Position numbers and translations under genes: made by a program. Of a stretch of 64,000 bases of DNA, positions 1 through 7,547 are shown piece after piece. Within the stretch, counting starts at the first letter, position 1; each line of letters opens with the position of its first letter. The notes under the pieces are model-generated. The model made no database searches, was not told where the DNA came from, and saw nothing but the letters and a program-made list of their open reading frames with translations. The stretch is from NCBI RefSeq assembly GCF_003075075.1, contig NZ_QCYM01000016.1:1-64000 (forward strand), read 5' to 3'. This DNA comes from Labrenzia sp. 011 (GTDB lineage: Bacteria; Pseudomonadota; Alphaproteobacteria; Rhizobiales; Stappiaceae).

Positions 1-194
1 CCCGGGTCAGGCCCGGGATGACCTCAGAGAGTGGGTTCAGGTCAGGGGCAGAACCGCTTCTTCTGATCTTGCGACGCGTGGCCCAATCCCAAGGGGATGA
101 GTGAATGGAACCGTCCGGCAGGCTCCCTCCACGTCTCCAGATCTGAGTCAACGGCCTGATTATACCCACCGCTCGGGCACAGCCCCTCCATCCG

Positions 195-333
195 GTCATC
201 CCGGCCCCCGAGCCGGGATCCATTGGCCTGTCCTCCGCGAACCGCTTCCGGAAAGGTCTTCCCGATCCGCCCGTCAGCACTGCCCTTCCATCACTCTGGA
301 AACGAATGGATCCCGGGTCAGGCCCGGGATGAC
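195..333. repeat. 139-bp element with inverted GC-rich ends, copy 1
   Basis: The left end (195-224) begins GTCATCCCGG and ends CCGGGATCCATT. The right end (305-333) is its imperfect reverse complement, running AATGGATCCCGGG to CCCGGGATGAC. About 80 bp of unrelated sequence lies between. This is the layout of a MITE-like or interspersed palindromic element. No transposase is present. Bases 1-22 look like the right end of a further copy. Confidence 0.7.
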
Positions 334-504
334 CTCAGAGGGTGGGGCGGTTCAGAAGCAAACCCGCGTCGCCTGATCTTGCGACGCCTGGCCCAATCCC
401 AAGGGGATGAGTGAATGGAACCTTCCGGCAGGCTCCCTCCACGTCTCCAGATCTGAGTCAACTGCCAGCTCATACCCGCCGCTCGGGCACAGCCCCTCCA
501 TCCG

Positions 505-643
505 GTCATCCCGGCCCCCGAGCCGGGATCCATTGGCCTGTCCTCCGCGAACCGCGTCCGGACAGGTCTTCCCGGTTCACCCGTCAGCACTTCCCTTCCA
601 TCGCGATGGAAGGGAATGGATCCCGGGTCAAGCCCGGGAAGAC
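505..643. repeat. 139-bp element with inverted GC-rich ends, copy 2
   Basis: Same architecture and exactly the same length as the copy at 195-333, offset by 310 bp. The left end is at 505-534 and the right end at 615-643, where CCCGGGAAGAC replaces CCCGGGATGAC. Identical length and spacing suggest the whole 310-bp unit was duplicated, rather than two independent insertions. Confidence 0.7.
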
Positions 644-737
644 CTCGGAGGGGGCAGTTGACCTTGAGACGGTCCCCTTACGGAACCACCCTCCCCGTCC
701 CTGCGTTCACCTTCCGAGACACGAAGGAGACAACGCC

Positions 738-1400
738 ATGCACACGACACGCATCCTGAAGATCGATCAGGTCACCCATGACGTGAAGCGGTTCCGGATC
801 GCGGAGCCGGAGGGGTTCGCGTTCAGCGTCGGCGATGCGACGGAAATTGCGCTGGATGAGGATGGCTGGCGGGAAGAGACGCGGCCGTTCACCATGACCT
901 CCCTGCCGCAGGAAAAGTCGCTGGAATTCACCATCAAGGGCTATCCGGAGCATGACGGCGTCACCGAACGCCTGCACAGGATGAAGGAAGGCGACACGGT
1001 GCTGATCGCGGATCCCTTCAAGACCTTCCGTTACGAGGAACCGGGCGTCTTCATCGCCGGCGGAGCGGGGATCACGCCATTCATGGCGATCTTCCGCCAC
1101 CTCGACCGGAGCGGCAAGCTGGCTGGAAACCACCTGATCTTCGCCAACAAGACCTCGGCGGACATCATCTATCGCGACGAGCTGGACGCGATGGATGGAC
1201 TGAGGGTCGATCATGTGCTGTCCGGCGAGGACAGTGCGGGAACCCATCATGGCGAGATCGATGCCGATCTGCTGAAGGATCTGGTGGCCGGTTTCGACAG
1301 GCGCTTCTATCTGTGCGGTCCGCCGCCGATGATGGAGGCTCTGGAAGAGATTCTGAAGAGCCTCGACGTGGAGCCGGACTCGGTTGATTTCAGCGATTGA
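738..1400 (+). CDS. FAD/NAD(P)-binding flavodoxin (ferredoxin) reductase-like oxidoreductase
   Basis: A 220-residue protein of the ferredoxin-NADP reductase superfamily, expected to pass electrons between a nicotinamide cofactor and a small redox partner through FAD. The flavin-binding motif RPFTMTS is at residues 49-55, the nucleotide-binding GGAGITPF at 108-115, and the C-terminal CGPPPMM near 193-199. There is no iron-sulfur domain, so it is a stand-alone reductase module. ATG at 738 was chosen because AAGGAGA lies at 723-729. A longer open frame upstream runs into the tandem repeat and is not credible. It stands alone, with a strong hairpin beyond its stop. The physiological partner cannot be told from sequence. 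Confidence 0.85.
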   Translation: MHTTRILKIDQVTHDVKRFRIAEPEGFAFSVGDATEIALDEDGWREETRPFTMTSLPQEKSLEFTIKGYPEHDGVTERLHRMKEGDTVLIADPFKTFRYEEPGVFIAGGAGITPFMAIFRHLDRSGKLAGNHLIFANKTSADIIYRDELDAMDGLRVDHVLSGEDSAGTHHGEIDADLLKDLVAGFDRRFYLCGPPPMMEALEEILKSLDVEPDSVDFSD

Positions 1401-1447
1401 GTCGAATACTGCGCGCCGGGGAGCTCCGGATCCCGGATCGGCTGCAC

Positions 1448-1484
1448 GCCACGCTGTCCCGGATCAGGTCCGGGACAGCGTGGC
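1448..1484. terminator. 16-bp perfect hairpin between convergent genes
   Basis: GCCACGCTGTCCCGGA (1448-1463) pairs perfectly with 1469-1484 around the loop TCAGG. It sits between the convergent reductase and acetyltransferase genes and could terminate both transcripts, although no strong T-run follows. The core TGTCCCGG...CCGGGACA resembles the hairpin at 5273-5292, so it may also be a dispersed palindrome. Confidence 0.6.
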
Positions 1485-1488
1485 AGGC

Positions 1489-2058
1489 TCAGTTCTGTAA
1501 GCGCAGGTCCTTGTAGAACACGGTTGTCGCGTCGAGGTGACCGTGGCTGTTGAAAGCATAGTCGGGAATGATGCCGACCTTGCGGTAGCCGCAGGCGGGG
1601 TAGAGCTTTTCCGCCCGGTCGCCGGTGACCGTATCGAGCACCAGCAGCCAGCGGTCCTGCGCCCGGGCGAGACTGTCGATGGCAGTCATGAGCTTGCGGG
1701 CGAGGCCCTTGCGGCGGTGCCGGGGATGGACCATCAGCTTGGCGACCTCCGCCCGGTGGCGGCCGTTGTCCTGGTCCGCCAGCATCAGCATGACCACACC
1801 GGCGATCTCCTCGCCCTCTCCTGCAACCATGAGAAAGGCCTCACCCCTTTCCAGAAGCGGCAGACGGCTCTGCCAGAAATCCTGCGCCTTTTCCTGCGAC
1901 AGGGGCAGGATGAAGCCGATGCCCGCGCCATCCTCAACGCAGGTTTTCAGAAGCGACGCGAGGCGCGGCAGCGCGGCACGGGCCGCTTCGGGAGACAGCA
2001 GCCAGACCGGCGGTTCGGGAACGAATTCGGGTCGGGCCGTGGGTGCGGAAGGGTTCAT
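1489..2058 (-). CDS. GNAT family N-acetyltransferase
   Basis: A 189-residue acetyl-CoA-dependent N-acetyltransferase of the GNAT fold. The acetyl-CoA pyrophosphate-binding signature is visible in HPRHRRKGLARKLM (motif A, R/Q-x-x-G-x-G/A), preceded by the strand AEVAKLMV. A C-terminal segment with LYPACGYRKVG is typical of the family. Its ATG overlaps the TGA of the upstream XRE-cupin gene by four bases (ATGA, 2055-2058), so the two are translationally coupled. The acceptor is unknown. Regulator-acetyltransferase pairs of this kind often handle small amines, antibiotics or amino acids. Confidence 0.85.
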   Translation of the reverse strand: MNPSAPTARPEFVPEPPVWLLSPEAARAALPRLASLLKTCVEDGAGIGFILPLSQEKAQDFWQSRLPLLERGEAFLMVAGEGEEIAGVVMLMLADQDNGRHRAEVAKLMVHPRHRRKGLARKLMTAIDSLARAQDRWLLVLDTVTGDRAEKLYPACGYRKVGIIPDYAFNSHGHLDATTVFYKDLRLQN

Positions 2059-2612
2059 GGGGTGATCACCGTCAGGATATAGCGCGCCGCAGCCTCGCCG
2101 GAGGCGTGATAGCTGTTGGGGGCATCGAGATGGAAGCGCAGCGCGTCGCCGGCCTCGAGGTCGAAGGTATCCGGCCCCAGGATGACGCGCAGGCTGCCTT
2201 CAAGAAGGACGAGATGGTGTTCGAGATCGGGAACGGGCGGCGCCGAATAGGACACGGTTGCCCCCGCCGCCAGACGGCCCTCTATGACCGCGCCCCTGTA
2301 GCCGCCACCGGCGGGCGTGAGCGTCCGGCGCTGGAATCCGCTCTCCGGGTCTTCCCAGACCGGTTGCCCTGCCCTGGGACTATGACGTTCGGCCGATCCG
2401 GACACCGCGCCGAAGAGCTCGGCCATGGACAGGCCGAAAGCGGCGGCGAGCCTGCCGAGCACGTTCGCGGTCGGGCTGGTATCGCCGCGCTCGATGCGCG
2501 ACAGGGTTGCCCGGCTGATACCGGTGTTTTCCGCCAGTTCCTCCAGCGGCCATCCCCGCGCCCTGCGCAGTTCCGTCAGACGCAGTGCGAGATCCTGTTC
2601 AAGGTCGGTCAT
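2055..2612 (-). CDS. XRE family transcriptional regulator with cupin sensor domain
   Basis: A 185-residue regulator. The N-terminal HTH_3 domain (about residues 5-62) contains RATLSRIERGDTSPTANVLG, and a C-terminal cupin_2 barrel (about 105-180) has HHLVLLEGSLRV and GDALRFHLDAPN. Such proteins bind DNA through the N-terminus and a small ligand in the cupin. I chose ATG 2612. Starts at 2624 and 2642 also keep the frame, but they would put codons inside the palindrome at 2620-2649. No clear ribosome site precedes 2612, so the mRNA may be leaderless or nearly so. The gene is coupled to the downstream acetyltransferase, which it probably controls together with itself. Confidence 0.85.
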   Translation of the reverse strand: MTDLEQDLALRLTELRRARGWPLEELAENTGISRATLSRIERGDTSPTANVLGRLAAAFGLSMAELFGAVSGSAERHSPRAGQPVWEDPESGFQRRTLTPAGGGYRGAVIEGRLAAGATVSYSAPPVPDLEHHLVLLEGSLRVILGPDTFDLEAGDALRFHLDAPNSYHASGEAAARYILTVITP

Positions 2613-2619
2613 GCAGTAT

Positions 2620-2649
2620 CCCATATTTGAGATTTTTCTCATATATGGG
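2620..2649. promoter_or_regulatory. operator-like palindrome before the XRE-cupin gene
   Basis: CCCATATTTGAGA (2620-2632) and TCTCATATATGGG (2637-2649) are inverted repeats matching at 12 of 13 positions around TTTT. The palindrome ends 8 bp upstream of the XRE-cupin start, where an autoregulatory operator would be expected. It is AT-rich against a GC-rich background. Confidence 0.7.
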
Positions 2650-2767
2650 AATTACGCGACCGCCAAGTGTTTTGTTCTCGATGTCTCTCACATCGCGCAG
2701 TCGATCGTGGAGGACAGGCGGCCTCCCTTTCAGGGGGAGACCGCTGCAAGCCGAAAGGCAGCTAAGC

Positions 2768-4030
2768 TCAGACCTTCGAGAACACCGCGCTGGCGTTGAC
2801 ACCGCCGAAGCCGAAGCCGTTGGTGAGAACGTGGGAGACTTCGCGGGCGATGGCCTTGCCGGGGATCATCTCGAAGCCCGCCATTGCCGCGTCCGGGTTC
2901 TCCAGATTGCGCGAGGGCGGCAGCTGGCCGCTGGTCAGCGCCTTGACGCAGGCGATCGCCTCGACCGCACCGGCTGCACCGAGCAGGTGCCCGAACATGG
3001 ATTTGGTCGAGGAGACGGCCAGATCCTTGCCGCGGCCGGCAAAGACCGTCGTCAGGGCGGCGATCTCCGCGGCGTCCCCGACCGGGGTCGAGGTGGAATG
3101 GGCGTTGACATAGCCGATGTCGGCCGGGGTGAGACCGGCCGTTGCCAGCGCCTGGCGGATGGCCCGCAGACCGCCCTCACCATCAGCCGGCGAAGCGGTG
3201 ACGTGGTAGGCATCGGCGCTGGTGCCATAGCCGGAGACTTCCGCCAGGATGGTGGCACCGCGCGCCCTGGCATGCTCATATTCTTCAAGAATGAGAATTC
3301 CGGCGCCCTCGCCCATGATGAACCCGTCCCGGTCCTGATCGAAAGGCCGCGAGGCGTGGGCCGGATCGTCATTGCGCTTGGAGGACATCGCCTTGGCGGC
3401 GCAGAAGCCGGCATAGGAGACCTTGTCGATACAGGCTTCCGCCCCGCCGGCCACCATGACTTCGGCTTCGCCCGCGCGGATGATCCGTGCCGCGTCGCCA
3501 AGGGCCTGCAGGCTGGCGGCGCAGGCGGTCACCGGCGCGCCGAGCGGTCCCTTGAGACCGTGGCGGATGGAGACCTGGCCGGCGGCCAGATTGGCCAGGA
3601 AGGACGGCACCAGGAAGGGAGAGGCCCGGCGCGGGCCCTTTTCGTCCACGAGCCGCGTTCCGGCGGTCATGGCCGGAAACCCGCCGACACCCGTGCCGAT
3701 GATGGTGCCCGTGCGTTCCTTTTCCCGATCGGTCTTCGGGGCCCAGCCGGCGTTTTCCAGCGCTTCCTGCGCCGCGCCCATGGCCAGGTGAATGAATCGG
3801 TCGGAGCGGCGCTGTTCGCGCGGGTCCATCACCGTGTCGACATCGAAGCCGTGTGCGTCTTCTTCCCTGGTCGGGACTTCGCCCGCGATCTGACAGGCAA
3901 GGTCGCCGGCGTCAAAACGGGTGATCCCGCGAATGCCGTTCGCCCCGTCGGTGACCCGCTGCCAGAAAGCCTCCACGCCGGTTCCGACCGGTGAAACGAC
4001 ACCCATTCCCGTCACTACTACACGCCGCAT
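2768..4030 (-). CDS. fabF: beta-ketoacyl-ACP synthase II (FabF-type)
   Basis: A 420-residue condensing enzyme that extends acyl-ACP with malonyl-ACP in fatty acid synthesis. The thiolase-fold catalytic triad is intact: Cys170 in PVTACAASLQ, His311 in NAHSTSTPVGD and His348 in STKSMFGHLLGAAG. ATG 4030 is preferred because TGAGG lies about 8 nt upstream. A GTG four codons earlier would include that site. The gene is not next to acpP or fabG, so this may be a second or specialised FabF copy. A MarR regulator lies 100 bp upstream on the same strand and may be cotranscribed with it. Confidence 0.9.
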   Translation of the reverse strand: MRRVVVTGMGVVSPVGTGVEAFWQRVTDGANGIRGITRFDAGDLACQIAGEVPTREEDAHGFDVDTVMDPREQRRSDRFIHLAMGAAQEALENAGWAPKTDREKERTGTIIGTGVGGFPAMTAGTRLVDEKGPRRASPFLVPSFLANLAAGQVSIRHGLKGPLGAPVTACAASLQALGDAARIIRAGEAEVMVAGGAEACIDKVSYAGFCAAKAMSSKRNDDPAHASRPFDQDRDGFIMGEGAGILILEEYEHARARGATILAEVSGYGTSADAYHVTASPADGEGGLRAIRQALATAGLTPADIGYVNAHSTSTPVGDAAEIAALTTVFAGRGKDLAVSSTKSMFGHLLGAAGAVEAIACVKALTSGQLPPSRNLENPDAAMAGFEMIPGKAIAREVSHVLTNGFGFGGVNASAVFSKV

Positions 4031-4130
4031 GTTCAACCTCACAAAGTTAGCAGCCGGATCTCACACGTCCGGCCGCATGTCTCTTCAGGCAAATTTTCAA
4101 GCCTTTCAGACACTGCATGAAACACCTCGA

Positions 4131-4550
4131 TCAGATTTGCGAAAGTCTTTTCAAGGCACTGATCGTTCTGAGAAATTCCTCTCCGCCCAGATGCTCCTTC
4201 ACATCGTTCTGCGCCTGTCGCCAGAGCGGCATGGCCTCTTCCAGCAAGGCCGCTCCGCGCTCCGTCAACCGGTAGCACTTGCCCCTGGCTTCCTCGGCGA
4301 CCGACGCCCTCACCAGGCCCTTCCTCTCCAGAAGCGCCGCATTGCGCACCAGGGTGGTTCGCTCCATGGAGAGCCGCTCCGCCAGCTCACCGGTATTGCC
4401 GCGGTCCGTCCGTGCGATCGCCGCAAGGACGGAAAATTGCGCGGCAGTGATGCCGGTCCTGCGTGCCAGCCGGTCATAATGCCGGCTGACCGCGCGTGCA
4501 GCCTTGCGGGCATTGTCCAGAACACAAAGCGACAGGTCGTCCTTTTCCAT
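4131..4550 (-). CDS. MarR family transcriptional regulator
   Basis: A 139-residue winged-helix regulator. The recognition region reads ITAAQFSVLAAIAR, then GELAERLSMERTTLVRNAALLERKGLV, and the wing is EEARGKCYRLTERG, all standard for MarR. Start ATG 4550 has AAGGGG five bases upstream; a start eight codons earlier is possible. The gene is divergent from the HdeD-like membrane protein across about 138 bp and lies upstream of fabF on the same strand. It may therefore control either neighbour. Regulators of this family usually release DNA on binding a small phenolic or lipid ligand. Confidence 0.85.
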   Translation of the reverse strand: MEKDDLSLCVLDNARKAARAVSRHYDRLARRTGITAAQFSVLAAIARTDRGNTGELAERLSMERTTLVRNAALLERKGLVRASVAEEARGKCYRLTERGAALLEEAMPLWRQAQNDVKEHLGGEEFLRTISALKRLSQI

Positions 4551-4655
4551 GCCCCTTTCTGTGCATATACACACTACATGTCAAGCCGCTGTTTCGAAAG
4601 AGAACCTTGCGGGAATTGGCAAGTCCATCTAGCGTCGGTCAAAGATTCGGTCACA

Positions 4656-4665
4656 TTTGCGCAAA
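4656..4665. promoter_or_regulatory. short perfect palindrome upstream of the HdeD-like gene
   Basis: TTTGCGCAAA is a perfect 10-bp palindrome in the MarR/HdeD intergenic region, 23 bp before the HdeD-like start. It is a plausible but short operator candidate for the divergent MarR protein. Confidence 0.35.
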
Positions 4666-4688
4666 ACAACCGAAACGAGGAGATCGAA

Positions 4689-5252
4689 ATGTCAGATGCG
4701 GTACAGGCAATTGAAGATATGAAGGCGAAGATCCAGGAGAACTGGGGCTGGTTTCTGGCGCTGGGGATTGCCCTTGTCATTGGCGGCCTGATCCTGATCG
4801 CGGCGCCGCTTGCGACATCTGTCGCCGTGACGATCCTGATCGCCATCGTCCTGTTCGTCGGTGGCCTAGTACAGATCTACAACGCCTTCAAGACCAAGGG
4901 CACCTCCAGTTTCTTCTGGAATCTGATCACCGGCATCATCGCGGTGATCGGCGGCATCGTCATCTATGTGAACCCGCTGGCCGGCACCTTCGCGCTGACC
5001 CTGGTGATCGCGGCGATCTTCATCGCCCAGGGCATCAGCCAGATTCTCATGGCCTTCAAGCTGCGTCCCCACGAAGGCTGGGTCTGGGTGCTGATCGCCG
5101 GTTTCGTCTCCCTGGCTGCCGGCATCATGATCTGGATGGACCTGCCGTCCTCCGCCGCCTGGGCGCTCGGCCTGATCGCCGGGATCTCCGTGCTGGTCAA
5201 CGGCTGGAGCTACATCGCCATCGCGCTCGCTGCGCGGGCTTCGAAGGGCTAG
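4689..5252 (+). CDS. HdeD family (DUF308) integral membrane protein
   Basis: A 187-residue polytopic membrane protein. Six hydrophobic segments follow a short acidic N-terminus, for example WFLALGIALVIGGLILIAAP and the later GWVWVLIAGFVSLAAGIMIW. Paired DUF308 repeats match the HdeD family. In enterobacteria HdeD belongs to the acid-resistance island, but the molecular role is not established. A GAGGAG ribosome site lies 7 nt before the ATG. It is divergent from the MarR regulator, and two hairpins follow the stop. Confidence 0.85.
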   Translation: MSDAVQAIEDMKAKIQENWGWFLALGIALVIGGLILIAAPLATSVAVTILIAIVLFVGGLVQIYNAFKTKGTSSFFWNLITGIIAVIGGIVIYVNPLAGTFALTLVIAAIFIAQGISQILMAFKLRPHEGWVWVLIAGFVSLAAGIMIWMDLPSSAAWALGLIAGISVLVNGWSYIAIALAARASKG

Positions 5253-5272
5253 ACGACGACAATTCCCCCGCT

Positions 5273-5292
5273 GTCCCGGCCTGAGCCGGGAC
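5273..5292. terminator. GC-rich hairpin after the HdeD-like gene
   Basis: GTCCCGGC (5273-5280) pairs with GCCGGGAC (5285-5292) around CTGA, 20 bp after the stop codon. TTTT follows only several bases later. It shares its core with the hairpin at 1448-1484. Confidence 0.5.
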
Positions 5293-5354
5293 GGCTCGAG
5301 TTTTCTCCGGACAAACGGATCCTGTCTGATAGGCAGAAATCCCTTCCTGAGCCG

Positions 5355-5388
5355 CCCGGCAAATTTCCTTTTGCCGGGTATCTTTTTT
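5355..5388 (+). terminator. intrinsic terminator
   Basis: CCCGGCAAA (5355-5363) pairs perfectly with TTTGCCGGG (5370-5378), followed by TATC and a run of six T. This is a good rho-independent terminator for the HdeD-like transcript. Confidence 0.8.
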
Positions 5389-5585
5389 CAGGTAATTTTC
5401 CGGTGATGTTCAATCGCAGGCGGGGCCTGCATGCAGGCTGGAAGCCGGATGTTCGCAATTCTCGGGCGCAATCCCGGAAATCCGCATAACAAAGCCTACT
5501 GGTGGTGGCCGCCCCCCGCCGACCGTTGATGCGCGCGCATTTGGGCGCGTTCCTTCCTTTCAACAACATCAACGGATGATTTCAT

Positions 5586-6707
5586 ATGACACAGCTCAGC
5601 CTGCGCGGCAGTGACCGCGTGCTTCATGTTGCCTGGCCGGACGGGACCGGCGCCGATTTTCCCTTTCTCTGGCTCAGGGACAATTGTCCGAGCGGCTTCC
5701 ATCCCCAGACGCAGGAGCGGGAATTCGATCTCACCGGCATTCCAATGGACATCGCCATTGCCGAAGCCACCCTGGAGGACGGCAAGATCGTCCTGACCTG
5801 GACGGGCGACGGTCATGTCAGCCGCTATGACCCTGAATGGCTGCGTGACCACCGGCCGGGGATCGGCCTGGCGGACCCCGCCCGGATAGACCCGGTTCTG
5901 TGGCGCGGCGATTTCCCAGCTGACAACCTGCCGCGCGCCTCGGCGGAGACGCTGCTGTCCGATGACGCCGCGCTGCTGGACTTCCTGATCGACACCAAAA
6001 GGACCGGACTTGCCGTTGTTGACGGCATGGCCGACAACAAGGATGCGGGCATGGCCATGGCGCGGCGCGTCGGGTTCCTGCGCGAGACCAACTTCGGCGC
6101 CACCTTCGAGGTCATGTCGAAACCCAACCCCAACAATCTCGCCTATACGTCGCACGCTCTGCCCCTGCATACGGATCTTGCCAACCAGGAGCTTCCCCCC
6201 GGATTCCAGTTCCTGCATTTCCTGGCAAACGAGGCCGAGGGCGGCGGATCGACCTTCTGCGACGGCTTCGCCATTGCCAGCGACCTGCGGGAAAGCGATC
6301 CGGAGGCCTTCGAGCTTCTGGCGCGAACACCGGTACCCTTCCGCTTTCAGGATGAGGACTACGACATCCGCCGCCATCACACGGTGATCGACCTGGATCC
6401 GTTCGGAAATCTGCAGGAGCTGCATTTCAACGCCCATCTGGCAGGGATCTTCGATCTGCCGGCGGAGCGGATGGAAACCTATTACCGGGCCTACAGGAAG
6501 ATCATGGAGATGACCCGCTCCGAGACCTACGTGATGACCACCCGCCTTGCGGGCGGAGAAATGGTCATCTTCGACAACCGGAGGGTCCTGCACGGACGGG
6601 CCGCCTTCGATCCGAACACCGGCTTCCGCCACCTGCGGGGCTGCTATGTGGATCGCGGTGAATTCGACAGCCGTATCCGCGTGCTCAGCCGGAAACGGGC
6701 GGAATAG
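5586..6707 (+). CDS. gamma-butyrobetaine dioxygenase-like 2-oxoglutarate/Fe(II) oxygenase
   Basis: A 373-residue enzyme of the TauD/BBOX family. It has an N-terminal DUF971-type zinc-binding region (about residues 10-90, LWLRDNCPSGFHPQTQER) and a C-terminal double-stranded beta-helix. The iron ligands are visible as His195-Thr-Asp197 (LPLHTD) and distal His336 (RRVLHGRAAF). This two-domain layout is that of gamma-butyrobetaine hydroxylase, which makes L-carnitine, and of trimethyllysine dioxygenase. A bacterial copy could serve carnitine metabolism or hydroxylate another quaternary amine. The ribosome site before the ATG is weak (GGATGA). The gene stands alone and faces the RsuA-type gene. 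Confidence 0.8.
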   Translation: MTQLSLRGSDRVLHVAWPDGTGADFPFLWLRDNCPSGFHPQTQEREFDLTGIPMDIAIAEATLEDGKIVLTWTGDGHVSRYDPEWLRDHRPGIGLADPARIDPVLWRGDFPADNLPRASAETLLSDDAALLDFLIDTKRTGLAVVDGMADNKDAGMAMARRVGFLRETNFGATFEVMSKPNPNNLAYTSHALPLHTDLANQELPPGFQFLHFLANEAEGGGSTFCDGFAIASDLRESDPEAFELLARTPVPFRFQDEDYDIRRHHTVIDLDPFGNLQELHFNAHLAGIFDLPAERMETYYRAYRKIMEMTRSETYVMTTRLAGGEMVIFDNRRVLHGRAAFDPNTGFRHLRGCYVDRGEFDSRIRVLSRKRAE

Positions 6708-6787
6708 AAACGCAGCGGGCGTTCGCCCGGGAGGCCGCTCGATACGCCCCCGGGCCGTTCCGGTCTTGTGCCGTGACCCGCGTCAAG

Positions 6788-6808
6788 GCCCCGGCTCACG
6801 GCCGGGGC
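6788..6808. terminator. hairpin between convergent genes
   Basis: GCCCCGGC (6788-6795) pairs with GCCGGGGC (6801-6808) around a five-base loop. It lies between the dioxygenase stop and the pseudouridine synthase stop. No T-run follows, so its termination strength is uncertain. Confidence 0.45.
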
Positions 6809-6841
6809 GGCGCTCTCTTGCATTCCGGCTCCCGGAAAAGC

Positions 6842-7546
6842 TCAGCCGGCGGCGAAGATCAGTGCCTTCTCGTCTTCCGAAAGGGCCTTCCAACCGCCCT
6901 CTTCCAGCCCGTCGAGACCGAGGGCGCCGATGCGGCTGCGGGTCAGGGTAGTGACATGATTGCCGGTGGCGGCGAACATGCGGCGGACCTGGTGATAGCG
7001 GCCCTCGTGCAGGGTCAGGCGGGCACGGGTTTCATCCAGAACCTCGAGCACTGCCGGCTTCAACGGCTTCACCTCGCTTTCCAGCATCATGTCACCTGAA
7101 GCGAACAGGGCCGCCTCGTCCCCCTTCATGGGGCGGTCCAGAGTAACCTCATAGACCTTCGGAACCTGGGCCTTGGGAGAAATCACCTTGTGCAGGAAAG
7201 TGCCGTCGTCGGTGAACAGCAGCGCACCGGCGGTTTCCTTGTCGAGCCGGCCGATGGTCGACAGCACCGGCTTGCGCATCCGGAACCGGTCCGGCAGGAG
7301 GTCGTAGACAAGACGTCCGTTGTCCTTGAGAGAACAGGTATAGCCGAGCGGCTTGTTCATCAGCAGAACCACGCCTTGCGCCGGATCGAGCGGCTCGTCG
7401 TCGAAGAGAATGTCCTCATGGACGGCGGGACTGTCCGCCTTCAGCCGGTTGCCGGCACGGTCGGTCACCCAGCCGTTGCGGATCGCGGTCTGCATTTCCT
7501 TGCGGCTGCCATAGCCGAGATTGGCAAGAAGTTTCACCAGCCGCAT
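6842..7546 (-). CDS. RsuA/RluB/E/F family rRNA pseudouridine synthase
   Basis: A 234-residue pseudouridine synthase. An N-terminal S4 RNA-binding domain (MRLVKLLANLGYGSRKEMQ) is followed by the catalytic domain, which carries the family motif GRLDKETAGALLFTDDG with the catalytic Asp in RLD. The C-terminal KVYEVTL and RYHQVRRMF blocks are also typical. Length and S4 domain best fit RsuA (16S position 516) or RluE/F-like enzymes; the exact target uridine cannot be assigned. The start has GGAGGG eight bases upstream. The RsmC-like stop codon lies one base before its ATG, so the two rRNA-modification genes are one transcription unit. Confidence 0.85.
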   Translation of the reverse strand: MRLVKLLANLGYGSRKEMQTAIRNGWVTDRAGNRLKADSPAVHEDILFDDEPLDPAQGVVLLMNKPLGYTCSLKDNGRLVYDLLPDRFRMRKPVLSTIGRLDKETAGALLFTDDGTFLHKVISPKAQVPKVYEVTLDRPMKGDEAALFASGDMMLESEVKPLKPAVLEVLDETRARLTLHEGRYHQVRRMFAATGNHVTTLTRSRIGALGLDGLEEGGWKALSEDEKALIFAAG

Positions 7547-7547
7547 C

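Larger units (their letters stand above)
1..655. repeat. 310-bp tandem repeat, two copies plus a third start
   Basis: The first 655 bases hold no convincing gene. A unit of about 310 bp occurs at 1-311 and again at 312-621, and a third copy begins at 622 but diverges after roughly 655. The shared landmark AAGGGGATGAGTGAATGG is at 91 and 401, exactly 310 bp apart. The copies differ by scattered substitutions. Short open frames here follow the repeat and do not resemble a protein family. The first copy starts at base 1, so the array may extend to the left. Confidence 0.9.
5253..5585. other. 333-bp intergenic region with two hairpins, no gene seen
   Basis: This gap between the HdeD-like gene and the dioxygenase holds a GC-rich hairpin near its left end and a strong intrinsic terminator in the middle. 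The rest should contain the dioxygenase promoter. I see no credible coding frame on either strand. Confidence 0.7.

Noticed and set aside
101..661. Several open frames in the tandem repeat region
   Set aside because: They recur with the 310-bp unit, overlap one another on both strands, are Pro/Arg/Ser-rich and match no protein family.
2718..2744. Terminator for fabF
   Set aside because: GCGGCCTCCC pairs with GGGGAGACCGC with one mismatch, but no T-run follows on the minus strand, so I did not list it as a terminator.
5496..6632. 378-codon minus-strand frame opposite the dioxygenase
   Set aside because: Antisense to an enzyme with intact iron ligands. No domain is recognisable in the antisense product.
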